64,000 nt of DNA, taken from NCBI GenBank assembly GCA_965216915.1, contig CBDCGS010000008.1:186001-250000 (forward strand), in the 5' to 3' direction. Position 1 is the first letter of the stretch; each line of letters opens with the position of its first letter. The position numbers and the translations under genes are program-made. Positions 17,065 to 25,002 of the stretch are shown piece after piece. The DNA comes from CBDCGS01 sp965216915 (GTDB taxonomy: Bacteria; Pseudomonadota; Alphaproteobacteria; UBA828). Under the pieces are notes generated by a model. It saw only the letters and a program-made list of their open reading frames with translations, had not been told where the DNA came from and searched no databases.

Positions 17065-17595
17065 TTAAGGTGCGATGCCGCCGCCGCGTGAGAGCGGCGG
17101 GGCGACCTCGCCGCCGTCGAACAGCACCGTCGCGATCAGCTCGACCGAATGGTTGACCGCGAGCCCGCGGCAGCCGATGGCAGCCCGGGTCGGCATCGCC
17201 GTGTCGCCGCACACCTCGACGAGAAGGTCGACCGCGCCGTTGATCACGCGCGGTTGATCCGCGAAGGTCGGGCCGGAGTTCACGTAGCCGACGAGGTGCA
17301 GCATGCGCTCGATCCGGTCCAGATCACCGAGCGCGTATTTGATCATGCCGAGATAGCAGAGCATCGCCTGCCGCGCGGCCTCTTGGCCCTGCTCGATGGT
17401 GAGGTCCTCGCCGAGGATGCCTGTCATATAGGGTTTGCCGTCCTTGGTCGGCGTGCAGCCTGAGAGGTAGAGCACGCGGTCGACCGCGTAATGCGAGACA
17501 TATTTCGCGCCCGACGGATTGTTCCGATAGCTCTCCGCAAGGTCCGGCATCACCAGACCCATCTCCTCGATTTTTCGCTCGATCTGCACCGGCAT
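17065..17595 (-). CDS. RidA/YjgF family protein
   Basis: A 176-residue RidA-like protein. RidA proteins deaminate reactive enamine/imine intermediates or act as related hydrolases in a trimer. The conserved Arg is in PTRAAIGCRGLA, and the family core HYAVDRVLYLSG is visible early. It is longer at the N-terminus than classical RidA (about 130 residues), as in several catabolic subfamilies. A strong GGGAG lies just before the ATG. It follows the acyl-CoA ligase by 42 bases, so the two are probably co-transcribed. Confidence 0.85.
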   Translation of the reverse strand: MPVQIERKIEEMGLVMPDLAESYRNNPSGAKYVSHYAVDRVLYLSGCTPTKDGKPYMTGILGEDLTIEQGQEAARQAMLCYLGMIKYALGDLDRIERMLHLVGYVNSGPTFADQPRVINGAVDLLVEVCGDTAMPTRAAIGCRGLAVNHSVELIATVLFDGGEVAPPLSRGGGIAP

Positions 17596-17637
17596 TGCTC
17601 CCTGGTTGTGCCTGCAACAGTATTATGCTCCCACCCG

Positions 17638-19263
17638 CTAGTCGCCCGCGTCGCTCCAGGTCCAGTCCTCGAAGCGCTCGCGGAGCGCCGACTTGAGGAA
17701 CTTGCCGGTCGAGGTGCGCGGGATCTCGTCGATGAAGACGTAATCGTTGGGCAGCCACCATTTGGCGAATGAGGCCGCGAGATAATCGTTGAGCTCGCTG
17801 GCCGTCGCCACCGCGCCGTCGGCGAGCACGACCGCCGCGAGCGGGCGCTCGTCCCATTTTGGATGCGGCACTGCGATCACCGCGGCCTCCTTGACCGCCG
17901 GGTGGCCCATCAGCGCGTTCTCGAGGTCGACCGAGCTGATCCACTCGCCGCCCGATTTGATCAGGTCCTTGGTGCGGTCCATGATCTTCATGAAGCCATC
18001 GGCATCGATGGTCGCGACATCGCCCGTGCCGAACCAGCCGTCCTCAGTCCACTTGTCGCTGGGCTCGTCCGGGTTGTAGTAGGAGGACGCAACCCACGGG
18101 CCCCGCACCTGCAGCTCGCCCATGGTCTCGCCGTCCCAGGGCGCGATGCCCTCGTCGTTGACCACGCGCATCTCCACCAGGCTCGCCGGCGGCCCCTGCT
18201 TGGCGCGGACCTGGTATTGCGTGTCCTCGTCGAGATCGGCTTGCGTTCGGCGCAGATTGGAGACGGCGCCGAGTGGTGTCATCTCGGTCATGCCCCAGGC
18301 ATGAATGGTGCGGATGCCGTGCCTGTCAAAGCCGCGGATCATGCCTTCGCTCGCCGCCGATCCGCCGACCACGGTGCGGAGCGCGGGGCTGAGCCGCCAG
18401 CCATCCGGATTGCGGTCGAGTTCGGCGAGGATGCCGATCCAGATCGTCGGCACGCCCGCCGCGAGCGTCACTTGCTCGGTCTGGGCGAGGTCGAGCAGGC
18501 TGAGGGCGTCGAGATGGGGGCCGGGCATGACGCAGCGCGCGCCGGCCATCACGGTGGCGAAGGGGAGGCCCCAGGCATTGGCGTGGAACATCGGCACGAC
18601 CGCCATGATCGTGTCGTTCTCGCTGAGCGCGCACATGTCTGTGGCGAGGAGCCCGAGGGTGTGCAACACCAGCGCGCGATGGGAGTAGGCGACTCCCTTG
18701 GGGCGCCCCGTGGTGCCGGAGGTGTAGCACATGCCGCAGGCTTGGCGCTCATCGAGGTTGGGGTAGGCGAAGTCGTCGGTGCCGGTCGCAAGAAACGCCT
18801 CGTAGTCTTCGTAGCCGTCGGGCACCGGCGCACCGGTGAGCGAGACCACGAACACACGCTCGGGCTTGATCGCGTCGCGAAATTTCTCGAAGAGCGGCAG
18901 CAGGACGTCGTCGACGATGATAAAGCGATCATTCGCGTGGTTAACGATGTAGGTCATGTCGTTGGGATGAAGCCGAAAATTCAGTGTGTGATAGACGCCG
19001 CCCGCGCATGGCGCGCCGAAATAAACCTCAAGATGGGCGTAGTGGTTCCACATCATCGTGGCGACCCGGTCGCCTTTCTTCAATCCCGCGCGCTGAAGCG
19101 CTGAGGCGAGGCGACACGAGCGCGTGTGCAAATCCGAATAGATTTTCTTGTCCAGTGATTTATCGGCCATTCTTGAAACCACATCGGCGGTCGGGAACAG
19201 ACGTCCCGCGCGCTCCAGGATGTGCCGCAGCGTGAGCGGATAATCCATGATCGTGCTGTCCAT
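17638..19263 (-). CDS. Medium/long-chain acyl-CoA ligase (AlkK/FadD-like)
   Basis: A 541-residue AMP-forming ligase. Motifs are YTSGTTGRPKGVAYSH (ATP binding), HAWGMTEMTPLG, the Asp in GWFGTGDVATID, DRTKDLIKSGGEWISS and the terminal Lys in RTSTGKFLK. The arrangement resembles AlkK-type medium-chain fatty acyl-CoA synthetases. The start at 19263 follows a very strong GGGAGGGAGG. A pair of 12-bp inverted repeats lies just upstream (19282-19359) and may affect its leader or the divergent corrinoid operon. Confidence 0.9.
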   Translation of the reverse strand: MDSTIMDYPLTLRHILERAGRLFPTADVVSRMADKSLDKKIYSDLHTRSCRLASALQRAGLKKGDRVATMMWNHYAHLEVYFGAPCAGGVYHTLNFRLHPNDMTYIVNHANDRFIIVDDVLLPLFEKFRDAIKPERVFVVSLTGAPVPDGYEDYEAFLATGTDDFAYPNLDERQACGMCYTSGTTGRPKGVAYSHRALVLHTLGLLATDMCALSENDTIMAVVPMFHANAWGLPFATVMAGARCVMPGPHLDALSLLDLAQTEQVTLAAGVPTIWIGILAELDRNPDGWRLSPALRTVVGGSAASEGMIRGFDRHGIRTIHAWGMTEMTPLGAVSNLRRTQADLDEDTQYQVRAKQGPPASLVEMRVVNDEGIAPWDGETMGELQVRGPWVASSYYNPDEPSDKWTEDGWFGTGDVATIDADGFMKIMDRTKDLIKSGGEWISSVDLENALMGHPAVKEAAVIAVPHPKWDERPLAAVVLADGAVATASELNDYLAASFAKWWLPNDYVFIDEIPRTSTGKFLKSALRERFEDWTWSDAGD

Positions 19264-19281
19264 CGCCTCCCTCCCTGGCTC

Positions 19282-19359
19282 GAGCCCGCGGGCCTATGCC
19301 ACACCGGCTGTCGGCTGATCATGCCCAACCGTCGGGCGCGCAGCAACGCCCGCGGGCTC
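19282..19359. promoter_or_regulatory. 12-bp inverted repeat pair in the divergent leader region
   Basis: GAGCCCGCGGGC at 19282-19293 is repeated in reverse complement, GCCCGCGGGCTC, at 19348-19359, with 54 bases between. Each arm also contains the 10-bp palindrome GCCCGCGGGC. The pair lies between the acyl-CoA ligase (-) and the corrinoid methyltransferase operon (+). It could be two operator sites for a dimeric regulator or the closing stem of a structured leader. No cobalamin-riboswitch B12-box was seen here. Confidence 0.35.
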
Positions 19360-19450
19360 CGCTTGTGCACGGCCGGGCGATCTGAAATTCTAGCGCGGTG
19401 TTTCAGGGGTTAAGCCGCGCGGCCCGGACCGTGCGCGGAAGGGGTGCCGG

Positions 19451-20098
19451 ATGAGCCGGATCGTGATGTTGGGACGGCGGATCGAGCTGGTCTCGATGGA
19501 CAAGCTATTCCACGAGATCTCGATCGGGCTCTATGAAGACGCCGACGCGACGGGCGGCGCGGTCTTCGCGGTCCATAGCTACAGCGGGCACGCCGGGACT
19601 GCCGGGCGCCTCGCCTTCATCGCCGAGGCGATGCGCGTGCTCGGTGGCATGGAGCCCGCGGCCGGTGGTGAGGGGCGCCTGCGCTTCGCCTGTGGCGCCT
19701 CCCACCGGCGCGCGGTGCAGCGCCTCTTCATCGAGGTCGCCAAGCTCGAGACGGGGAGCCCGCTCGCGGCGCGCCCGATGGCGACGGTCGACAAGAAGAG
19801 CGGGCTCGCGATCTCGGTTGTGAGCGAGGGCGCGGGGTGCTACCGGGTCGCGGCCGAGGGCGAGGCCGAGGGCGCGGAGCGGCGCATCGTCGCGGTGAGC
19901 AAGGGCCTCGCGAGGCTCGCCGAGCTCGAGCCGCTCGAGACCGACGACCGCGTGCGCTTTCCGTGCGGCCATGCGCATGATCCGCTGATCGGGCTGCTCC
20001 TCGTGCGCGCGCTCAACGTGCGGGCGGCGATGCGCGAGGCCGAGGCGGCGGCCGCGCGCGGTATTCTGATGGCGCCGAGCGCGCAGCAGCAGCCCTGA
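19451..20098 (+). CDS. Protein of unknown function leading the corrinoid operon
   Basis: A 215-residue soluble-looking protein that I do not recognise. It has no signal peptide or membrane segment. It contains two similar-looking halves, each with a run ending in RFACGASHRRAV (about 78-89) or RFPCGHAHDPLI (about 175-186). The repeated RF-x-CG-x-x-H pattern suggests a duplicated fold with paired Cys/His ligands. The gene lies 23 bases before the methyltransferase gene. A role in handling the corrinoid or its substrate is inferred from position only. Confidence 0.7.
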   Translation: MSRIVMLGRRIELVSMDKLFHEISIGLYEDADATGGAVFAVHSYSGHAGTAGRLAFIAEAMRVLGGMEPAAGGEGRLRFACGASHRRAVQRLFIEVAKLETGSPLAARPMATVDKKSGLAISVVSEGAGCYRVAAEGEAEGAERRIVAVSKGLARLAELEPLETDDRVRFPCGHAHDPLIGLLLVRALNVRAAMREAEAAAARGILMAPSAQQQP

Positions 20099-20121
20099 CG
20101 GTGGGGCGTGGAGAACGAGGG

Positions 20122-21174
20122 ATGAGCGAGGCAGTACCGATCGAGACCATGACCAGTCGCGCGCGCGTGTTGGCGGCGCTCAGGCGCGAGCCGGTCGACC
20201 GCACGCCGGTCTGCAACCCGACCTCGGTTGCGACGGTCGAGCTGATGGATCTGGTGGAAGCGCCGTTTCCGGCCGCGAACCGCGATCCGGAGCTGATGGC
20301 CGCGCTCGCGGCGACGAGCTACACCGAGCTCGGCTTCGACAGCGTCATGCCGGTCTTCTCGATCATCCAGGAATCCTCGGCCCTTGGCTGCGTGATGCAG
20401 TGGGAGCAGAAGGACAACTGGCCGACCGTGCGCATGCGCGAGCCCATCTGGCGGGACGTCGATGACATTCGCATCCCGAACGATTTTCTCGACCACCCGG
20501 ACATGCGCTGCGTCACCGAGGCGATCCGCATTTTGCGGCGCGAGCTCGGGCCCGATGTCGCGATCATCGGCAAGACGATGGGCCCCTGGACGCTCGGCTA
20601 TCACTGCTTCGGGGTCGAGCCCTTTCTCCTCATGTCCCTCGACGATCCCGCGAAGACGCGCGAGGCGCTCGAACGCATGAAGGTCGCGACGATTCTGTTC
20701 GGCGAAGCGCAGATCGAGGCGGGCGCCGACGCGCTGACCCTGCCCGATCACGCGACCGGCGATCTCGTCAGCGCGGATTATTACGAGCGCTATCTCAAGG
20801 ATCTCCACATCGAGTTCGCCGAGCGCCTGCCGGTGCCGCTGATCCTGCATATCTGCGGGCGCACGGTGGACCGCATGGGCTTTATCGCCGAGACCGGCAT
20901 GGCCGCCTTCCATTTCGACTCCCGCAATGCGCCGCAGGAATCGATGGACGTGGTGAAGGAGCGCATCTCGTTGGTCGGCAACATCAACAATCCCGAGACC
21001 CTCTTTGCCAAGGGGCCGGAGGCGGTGCGCGCGGAGGTCAACGCCAATCTCGAAGCCGGCGTTCATGCCGTCGGGCCGGAATGCGCGATCCCGCTGCAAA
21101 CCTCGATCGAGAACCTGCTCGAGATTCCCCGCGCCGTGAAGGATTGGCACGCCGCGCGCGCCAAGGCGCATTAG
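20122..21174 (+). CDS. MtaA/CmuA-type (UroD family) corrinoid methyltransferase
   Basis: A 350-residue protein of the uroporphyrinogen-decarboxylase fold, methyltransferase branch. It carries the zinc ligands typical of MtaA/CmuA: H243 and C245 in LILHICGRT and C321 in GPECAIPLQT. True UroD lacks this set, so a role in methyl transfer between a thiol or other methyl donor/acceptor and a corrinoid protein is more likely than heme synthesis. The ATG at 20122 gives the family start and has GGAG about 10 bases upstream; an in-frame GTG at 20101 is the alternative. It directly precedes the corrinoid protein gene. Confidence 0.88.
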   Translation: MSEAVPIETMTSRARVLAALRREPVDRTPVCNPTSVATVELMDLVEAPFPAANRDPELMAALAATSYTELGFDSVMPVFSIIQESSALGCVMQWEQKDNWPTVRMREPIWRDVDDIRIPNDFLDHPDMRCVTEAIRILRRELGPDVAIIGKTMGPWTLGYHCFGVEPFLLMSLDDPAKTREALERMKVATILFGEAQIEAGADALTLPDHATGDLVSADYYERYLKDLHIEFAERLPVPLILHICGRTVDRMGFIAETGMAAFHFDSRNAPQESMDVVKERISLVGNINNPETLFAKGPEAVRAEVNANLEAGVHAVGPECAIPLQTSIENLLEIPRAVKDWHAARAKAH

Positions 21175-21196
21175 CACTCACTGGAAAGCAGCAGAC

Positions 21197-21952
21197 ATGC
21201 CAGAGCTCTCTGACATCGCCAACGAGGTCGTGCGCCGCGAGATCGAGGAATTTGTCGAGCGGCCCGAGGAGATCGCGCGGAGCATCGCGCTCTTCGCGGC
21301 TGCGCGGCCGGCGATGCAAGACATCGCCGCCGCCCTCATCGAGGGCGATCACCACACGGTCGACGCGCTGACCAAGCAGGCCCTCGCGAACGGCATCGAA
21401 GCGCTCGAGATCATGGACGCCGGCCTGATCGCGGGCATGAGCATCGTCGGCATCAAGTTCCGCGAGAACTTCATCTTCGTGCCCGAGGTGCTCGCTTGCG
21501 CGCGCGCGATGAAGGCCGGCATGGCGCATATCGAGCCGATCCTTTCGGCGTCGGGTGTGAAGCCGGCAGGCAAGGTGATCATGGGCACCGTGAAGGGCGA
21601 TCTCCACGACATCGGCAAGAACCTCTGCATCATGATGCTGCGTGGCGCGGGCTTCGAAGTGGTTGATCTCGGCGTCGACACCTCCGAGGATGAATTCATC
21701 GATGCGATCGAGGAGCATGGCGCGCCCATCGTCGGAATGTCCGCGCTGCTCACCACCACCATGCCCAACATGGGCAAGACCATCGAGGCGCTGATCGATG
21801 CCGACATCCGCGATGATGTGCAGGTGATGGTCGGCGGCGCGCCGGTGACGCAGGAGTTCGCCGACGACATGGGCGCCGACGGCTATGGCAAGGATGCGCT
21901 CGCCTGCGTCGCGCTCGCCAAGGAGCTCATGGGCGCGCAGCAGCGCGCATGA
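21197..21952 (+). CDS. Methyltransferase corrinoid (cobalamin-binding) protein
   Basis: A 251-residue protein of the MtaC/MtbC type. A helical cap domain at about 38-120 is followed by the B12-binding Rossmann domain with the base-off signature D135-x-H137-x-x-G140 (GDLHDIGKN). Family segments VVDLGVDTS and MVGGAPVTQEFADDMGADGY follow. H137 should ligate cobalt and carry the methyl group between methyltransferases. It has about 35 additional N-terminal residues compared with compact members. An 11-base gap separates it from the next gene. Confidence 0.95.
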   Translation: MPELSDIANEVVRREIEEFVERPEEIARSIALFAAARPAMQDIAAALIEGDHHTVDALTKQALANGIEALEIMDAGLIAGMSIVGIKFRENFIFVPEVLACARAMKAGMAHIEPILSASGVKPAGKVIMGTVKGDLHDIGKNLCIMMLRGAGFEVVDLGVDTSEDEFIDAIEEHGAPIVGMSALLTTTMPNMGKTIEALIDADIRDDVQVMVGGAPVTQEFADDMGADGYGKDALACVALAKELMGAQQRA

Positions 21953-21962
21953 GGGCGGCACC

Positions 21963-22298
21963 GTGGCGAAGATCAGCCAAGAGGATTATCAGAAGCGGAT
22001 CGATCGGCTCACCGAGATCTTCTCGGACATCGTCTCGCACGCCGACGACAGCGCGCGCACACGCTGTCCCTACCGCGACCGCTTCGACCGCTGCACCGCG
22101 GCCTTCCGCTGCCGCAATCAGACCGTGCCGGCCGAGGAGGGCGCGGCCGCCGGCTGCGCGCACGACGGCACCTTCGATTATCGCCAGGCATGGGAAAGCG
22201 ATCCCGCTCACCATGGCCGCGCCAAGAAGAAGCTCGCCGACGTGAAGCGCGATGCCGCCGAGCGCCGCAAGGACGGAGCGCGAAAGCCGCGCGGGTGA
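21963..22298 (+). CDS. Small cysteine-rich protein of the corrinoid operon
   Basis: A 111-residue protein starting at GTG 21963, with GAGGGCGG upstream; its stop overlaps the next start. Four cysteines (C35, C44, C50, C65) with spacing C-x8-C-x5-C-x14-C sit between a helical N-terminus and a basic, helical C-terminus rich in Lys and Arg. I do not recognise a family. A metal or iron-sulfur site is plausible, and the tight placement between the corrinoid protein and its reductive activator suggests a role in electron delivery or assembly. Both points are inference. Confidence 0.7.
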   Translation: MAKISQEDYQKRIDRLTEIFSDIVSHADDSARTRCPYRDRFDRCTAAFRCRNQTVPAEEGAAAGCAHDGTFDYRQAWESDPAHHGRAKKKLADVKRDAAERRKDGARKPRG

Positions 22299-23980
22299 GC
22301 ACGATCACGCACGACGGCGACGTGCGTCCGGCCGTGGTCGGGCAAACGCTGTTTGACCATGCGGACGCGCTCGCCGTCGAGGTGGCGACCTCGTGCCATC
22401 GCAACGGCCGCTGCCACGAGTGCATCGTCGAGGTCACCCGGGGCGCCGCGGCGTTGAGCGCGCCGACCGAGGCCGAATCCTTCCTACGCGGCGCCTTTCG
22501 ACTGGCGTGCCAGGCACGGATCGAGCGCGACGATCTCGACATCGCCTTCGCCCCGCTGCGGCGGCGCCCGCGCATCCTCGTCTCATCGCCGCTCGCGCCC
22601 GGCGCGGCACATGATCCGATGGTGCATCGCGACGCGGGCCGTGTGTTCTATGGCGACGAGCCCATCGACGAGGACCGCGGACGGGTGCTCGGCATCGCGG
22701 TCGACCTCGGCACCACCACCGTCGTGCTCGACGTGGTCGACCTCGAGGCGGGCGAGAGCGTGCACACCGCGGCTTTCGAGAACCCGCAGCGTTTCGGCGG
22801 CAGCGATGTGATGCACCGCATCTCCTATGACGGCAGGCCGACCCATCGGGGTGAGCTGCGCAAGGCGATCGTCGCGGCGCTCAACCGCGCCATTGACGAG
22901 GCCTGCACGGCACTTTCCGTGCCGCGCGCGGTGATCTACGAGGTCGTCGTCGCGGCGAACACGACCATGCGCGACATCCTCTTCAAGCTCGACGTCCAGG
23001 CGATCGGCCAGCGCCCCTACAAATCGCTCACCGAGCACGCGTTGATCGCCGGCGAGCGGCCGCACACCGCGCTTGAGGCGCTGGCGCGGCGCCTTGGCCT
23101 TACCCTCAACCCGGCCGCGCGCGCCTATGGCCTGCCGCTGATCGCGAGCCACGCGGGCGGCGATGCGGCCGCTGACATCGTCGCGGTCGGCCTCGACGAT
23201 GGCGGCGACGAGACCGTGATGCTCGTCGACATGGGCACCAACACCGAGGTCGTGCTGCGCCATCGCGGCCGCTTGCTCGCGACATCCTGCCCCGCGGGAC
23301 CCGCGTTCGAGGGCGGGCTCGTCAAGTATGGCATGCCGGCGAGCGACGGCGCGATCGAGCAACTCCGCTATGTCGGCGACGAGGCGGTCTACCGAACCAT
23401 CGGCGCGGGCCCGCCGGTCGGTCTCTGCGGCTCGGGCCTCATCGATCTGCTGGCGGCGCTCCGCCGCGCCGAGCGCCTGTCTGCCAAGGGCGTGTTCATC
23501 GCCGACCGCAAGCAGTTCGCGATGACCGTCGTGCCCGAGGCGGGCATCACCATCTCCAAGGAGGACGTGAGCAACCTCGGCCAGGCGAAGGCCGCGAACT
23601 ATTGCGGCCAATACATCGCAATGCGCGCGCTCGGCGTCGACCCGGCCTCGGTCGACCGGCTCTACCTCGCCGGCGGCTTCGCCAACTATGTCGACGTGAG
23701 CAACGCGATCGCGATCGGGCTCCTCGCGCCGGTGCCCGAGGAGCGCATCGTCAAGGTCGGCAACGCGGCGGCCGAGGGGGCGCGCGCCCTCCTGCTGTCG
23801 CGGCGCAAGCGGCGCGCGCTCGAGCGATTCGTGCAGGGCATCGGCCACATCGAGCTCGAGACCACGCCCGATTTCTTCGAGATTTTCGTCGATGGCTGCC
23901 AGTTCGACCCGATGCCGCGTATCATCCCGCCTGCGCCTGACGGCGCATTGGCGGCGGAGCGCGACAGGAGCACGGCATGA
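22295..23980 (+). CDS. Corrinoid reductive activator (2Fe-2S ferredoxin plus ASKHA domain, RACE type)
   Basis: A 561-residue protein that should use ATP and low-potential electrons to return inactive Co(II) corrinoid to Co(I). The N-terminus has a plant-type 2Fe-2S pattern, C34-x5-C40-x2-C43 and C72. The ATPase-like half begins with GIAVDLGTTTVVLDV (about 130), with VDMGTNTEVVL and LAGGFANYVDVSNAIAIG later, as in DUF4445/RamA-like activators. The GTG start overlaps the upstream stop (GTGA), which places the N-terminus immediately before the ferredoxin fold. The downstream gene overlaps by 4 bases. Confidence 0.92.
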   Translation: MSTITHDGDVRPAVVGQTLFDHADALAVEVATSCHRNGRCHECIVEVTRGAAALSAPTEAESFLRGAFRLACQARIERDDLDIAFAPLRRRPRILVSSPLAPGAAHDPMVHRDAGRVFYGDEPIDEDRGRVLGIAVDLGTTTVVLDVVDLEAGESVHTAAFENPQRFGGSDVMHRISYDGRPTHRGELRKAIVAALNRAIDEACTALSVPRAVIYEVVVAANTTMRDILFKLDVQAIGQRPYKSLTEHALIAGERPHTALEALARRLGLTLNPAARAYGLPLIASHAGGDAAADIVAVGLDDGGDETVMLVDMGTNTEVVLRHRGRLLATSCPAGPAFEGGLVKYGMPASDGAIEQLRYVGDEAVYRTIGAGPPVGLCGSGLIDLLAALRRAERLSAKGVFIADRKQFAMTVVPEAGITISKEDVSNLGQAKAANYCGQYIAMRALGVDPASVDRLYLAGGFANYVDVSNAIAIGLLAPVPEERIVKVGNAAAEGARALLLSRRKRRALERFVQGIGHIELETTPDFFEIFVDGCQFDPMPRIIPPAPDGALAAERDRSTA

Positions 23981-25002
23981 CCGAGGCGAGCGAGCTGATC
24001 ATCATCGGCGAGAACATCCACGCGACCCGCGTGTTTCTGCGCAAAGGCAAGCGCGTGGCCGCCGTCGGCGACCTCGAGGTGGTGCATTACGAAGACGAGG
24101 AGGGCGCCGCGCGGCGCCTCGTGATCCCGGACGCCGTCAAGGCCACGAAGGATTACGAGGAGGGCCGCGTCAAGCACATGCAGGTCGCGCTCGAAACCGC
24201 GATGGGCACGATCGGCGACGATCCGGACGAGGGCATGCGCTATCTGCGCGCGCTCACCCGCCATCAGGAGCGCGCCGGCGCCGCCTTTCTCGATCTCAAC
24301 GTCGACGAGATTTCGCCCAAGCTCGATGTGCAGACCGCGGCGATGGCCTGGCTGGTGGGTGCGATCCAGGCGATGACCGCGCTGCCGCTCTCGGTCGATT
24401 CATCGAGCGTCGACGTGATCCGCGCGGGCCTGGAGGCGCACGATCCGAGCCGCGCGCGCCCGCTTCTCAACTCGGCCTCGCTCGAGCGCCTCGACGCGCT
24501 CGATCTCGCACACGCCCACAACGCTCGGGTTGTCGTAACGGCGGCGGGCGAGAAAGGCATGCCCGACGGGCCCGACGAGCGGGTCGAAAACGCGACGCGC
24601 ATGGTCGAGGCGGCGCGCGCGCGCGGCTTCGCGCCCGATGACATCCACATCGATCCCCTGGTCTTTCCGGTTTCGGTGGACACGATCTACGGGCACCACT
24701 GCCTCGATGCCATCCGCATGCTGCGCGCCATGCTCGGCCCCGAGATCCACATCACGGGCGGCATCAGCAATGTGTCGTTCGGGCTGCCGAAACGTCAACT
24801 CCTGAACGAGGTCTTCATGCTGCTCGCGCTGGAGGCGGGCGCCGACGGCGGCATCATGGATCCCGTCGTGAGCGGACCGGAAAAGCTCCGGACGCTCGAT
24901 CGCGATGCGAAGCCCTACAAGATGGCCGAGGACGTGATCCTCGATCGCGACGAGCATTGCATGGCCTACATCCGCGCCTGGCGCAAAGGCGAGCTCGCAT
25001 GA
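23977..25002 (+). CDS. Methyltetrahydrofolate:corrinoid methyltransferase (pterin-binding)
   Basis: A 341-residue pterin-binding-domain protein related to MeTr/CmuB-type enzymes. Landmarks are IIIGENIHATR at the start, AAFLDLNVDEIS, LPLSVDSSSVDVIRAGL and the folate-site segment GGISNVSFGLPKR. It should move the methyl group between methyl-corrinoid and tetrahydrofolate. ATGA overlaps couple it to the activator before it and the hydrolase after it. With the UroD-type enzyme, corrinoid protein and activator it completes a three-component methyl-transfer chain. Confidence 0.92.
   Translation: MTEASELIIIGENIHATRVFLRKGKRVAAVGDLEVVHYEDEEGAARRLVIPDAVKATKDYEEGRVKHMQVALETAMGTIGDDPDEGMRYLRALTRHQERAGAAFLDLNVDEISPKLDVQTAAMAWLVGAIQAMTALPLSVDSSSVDVIRAGLEAHDPSRARPLLNSASLERLDALDLAHAHNARVVVTAAGEKGMPDGPDERVENATRMVEAARARGFAPDDIHIDPLVFPVSVDTIYGHHCLDAIRMLRAMLGPEIHITGGISNVSFGLPKRQLLNEVFMLLALEAGADGGIMDPVVSGPEKLRTLDRDAKPYKMAEDVILDRDEHCMAYIRAWRKGELA

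Noticed and set aside
19264..19450. Possible cobalamin riboswitch upstream of the corrinoid operon
   Set aside because: I looked for the B12-box and the conserved riboswitch core and found neither; only the 12-bp inverted repeats are present.
20122..21174. Annotation as uroporphyrinogen decarboxylase (hemE)
   Set aside because: The H-x-C...C zinc ligands and corrinoid neighbours mark the methyltransferase branch of the family, not heme biosynthesis.
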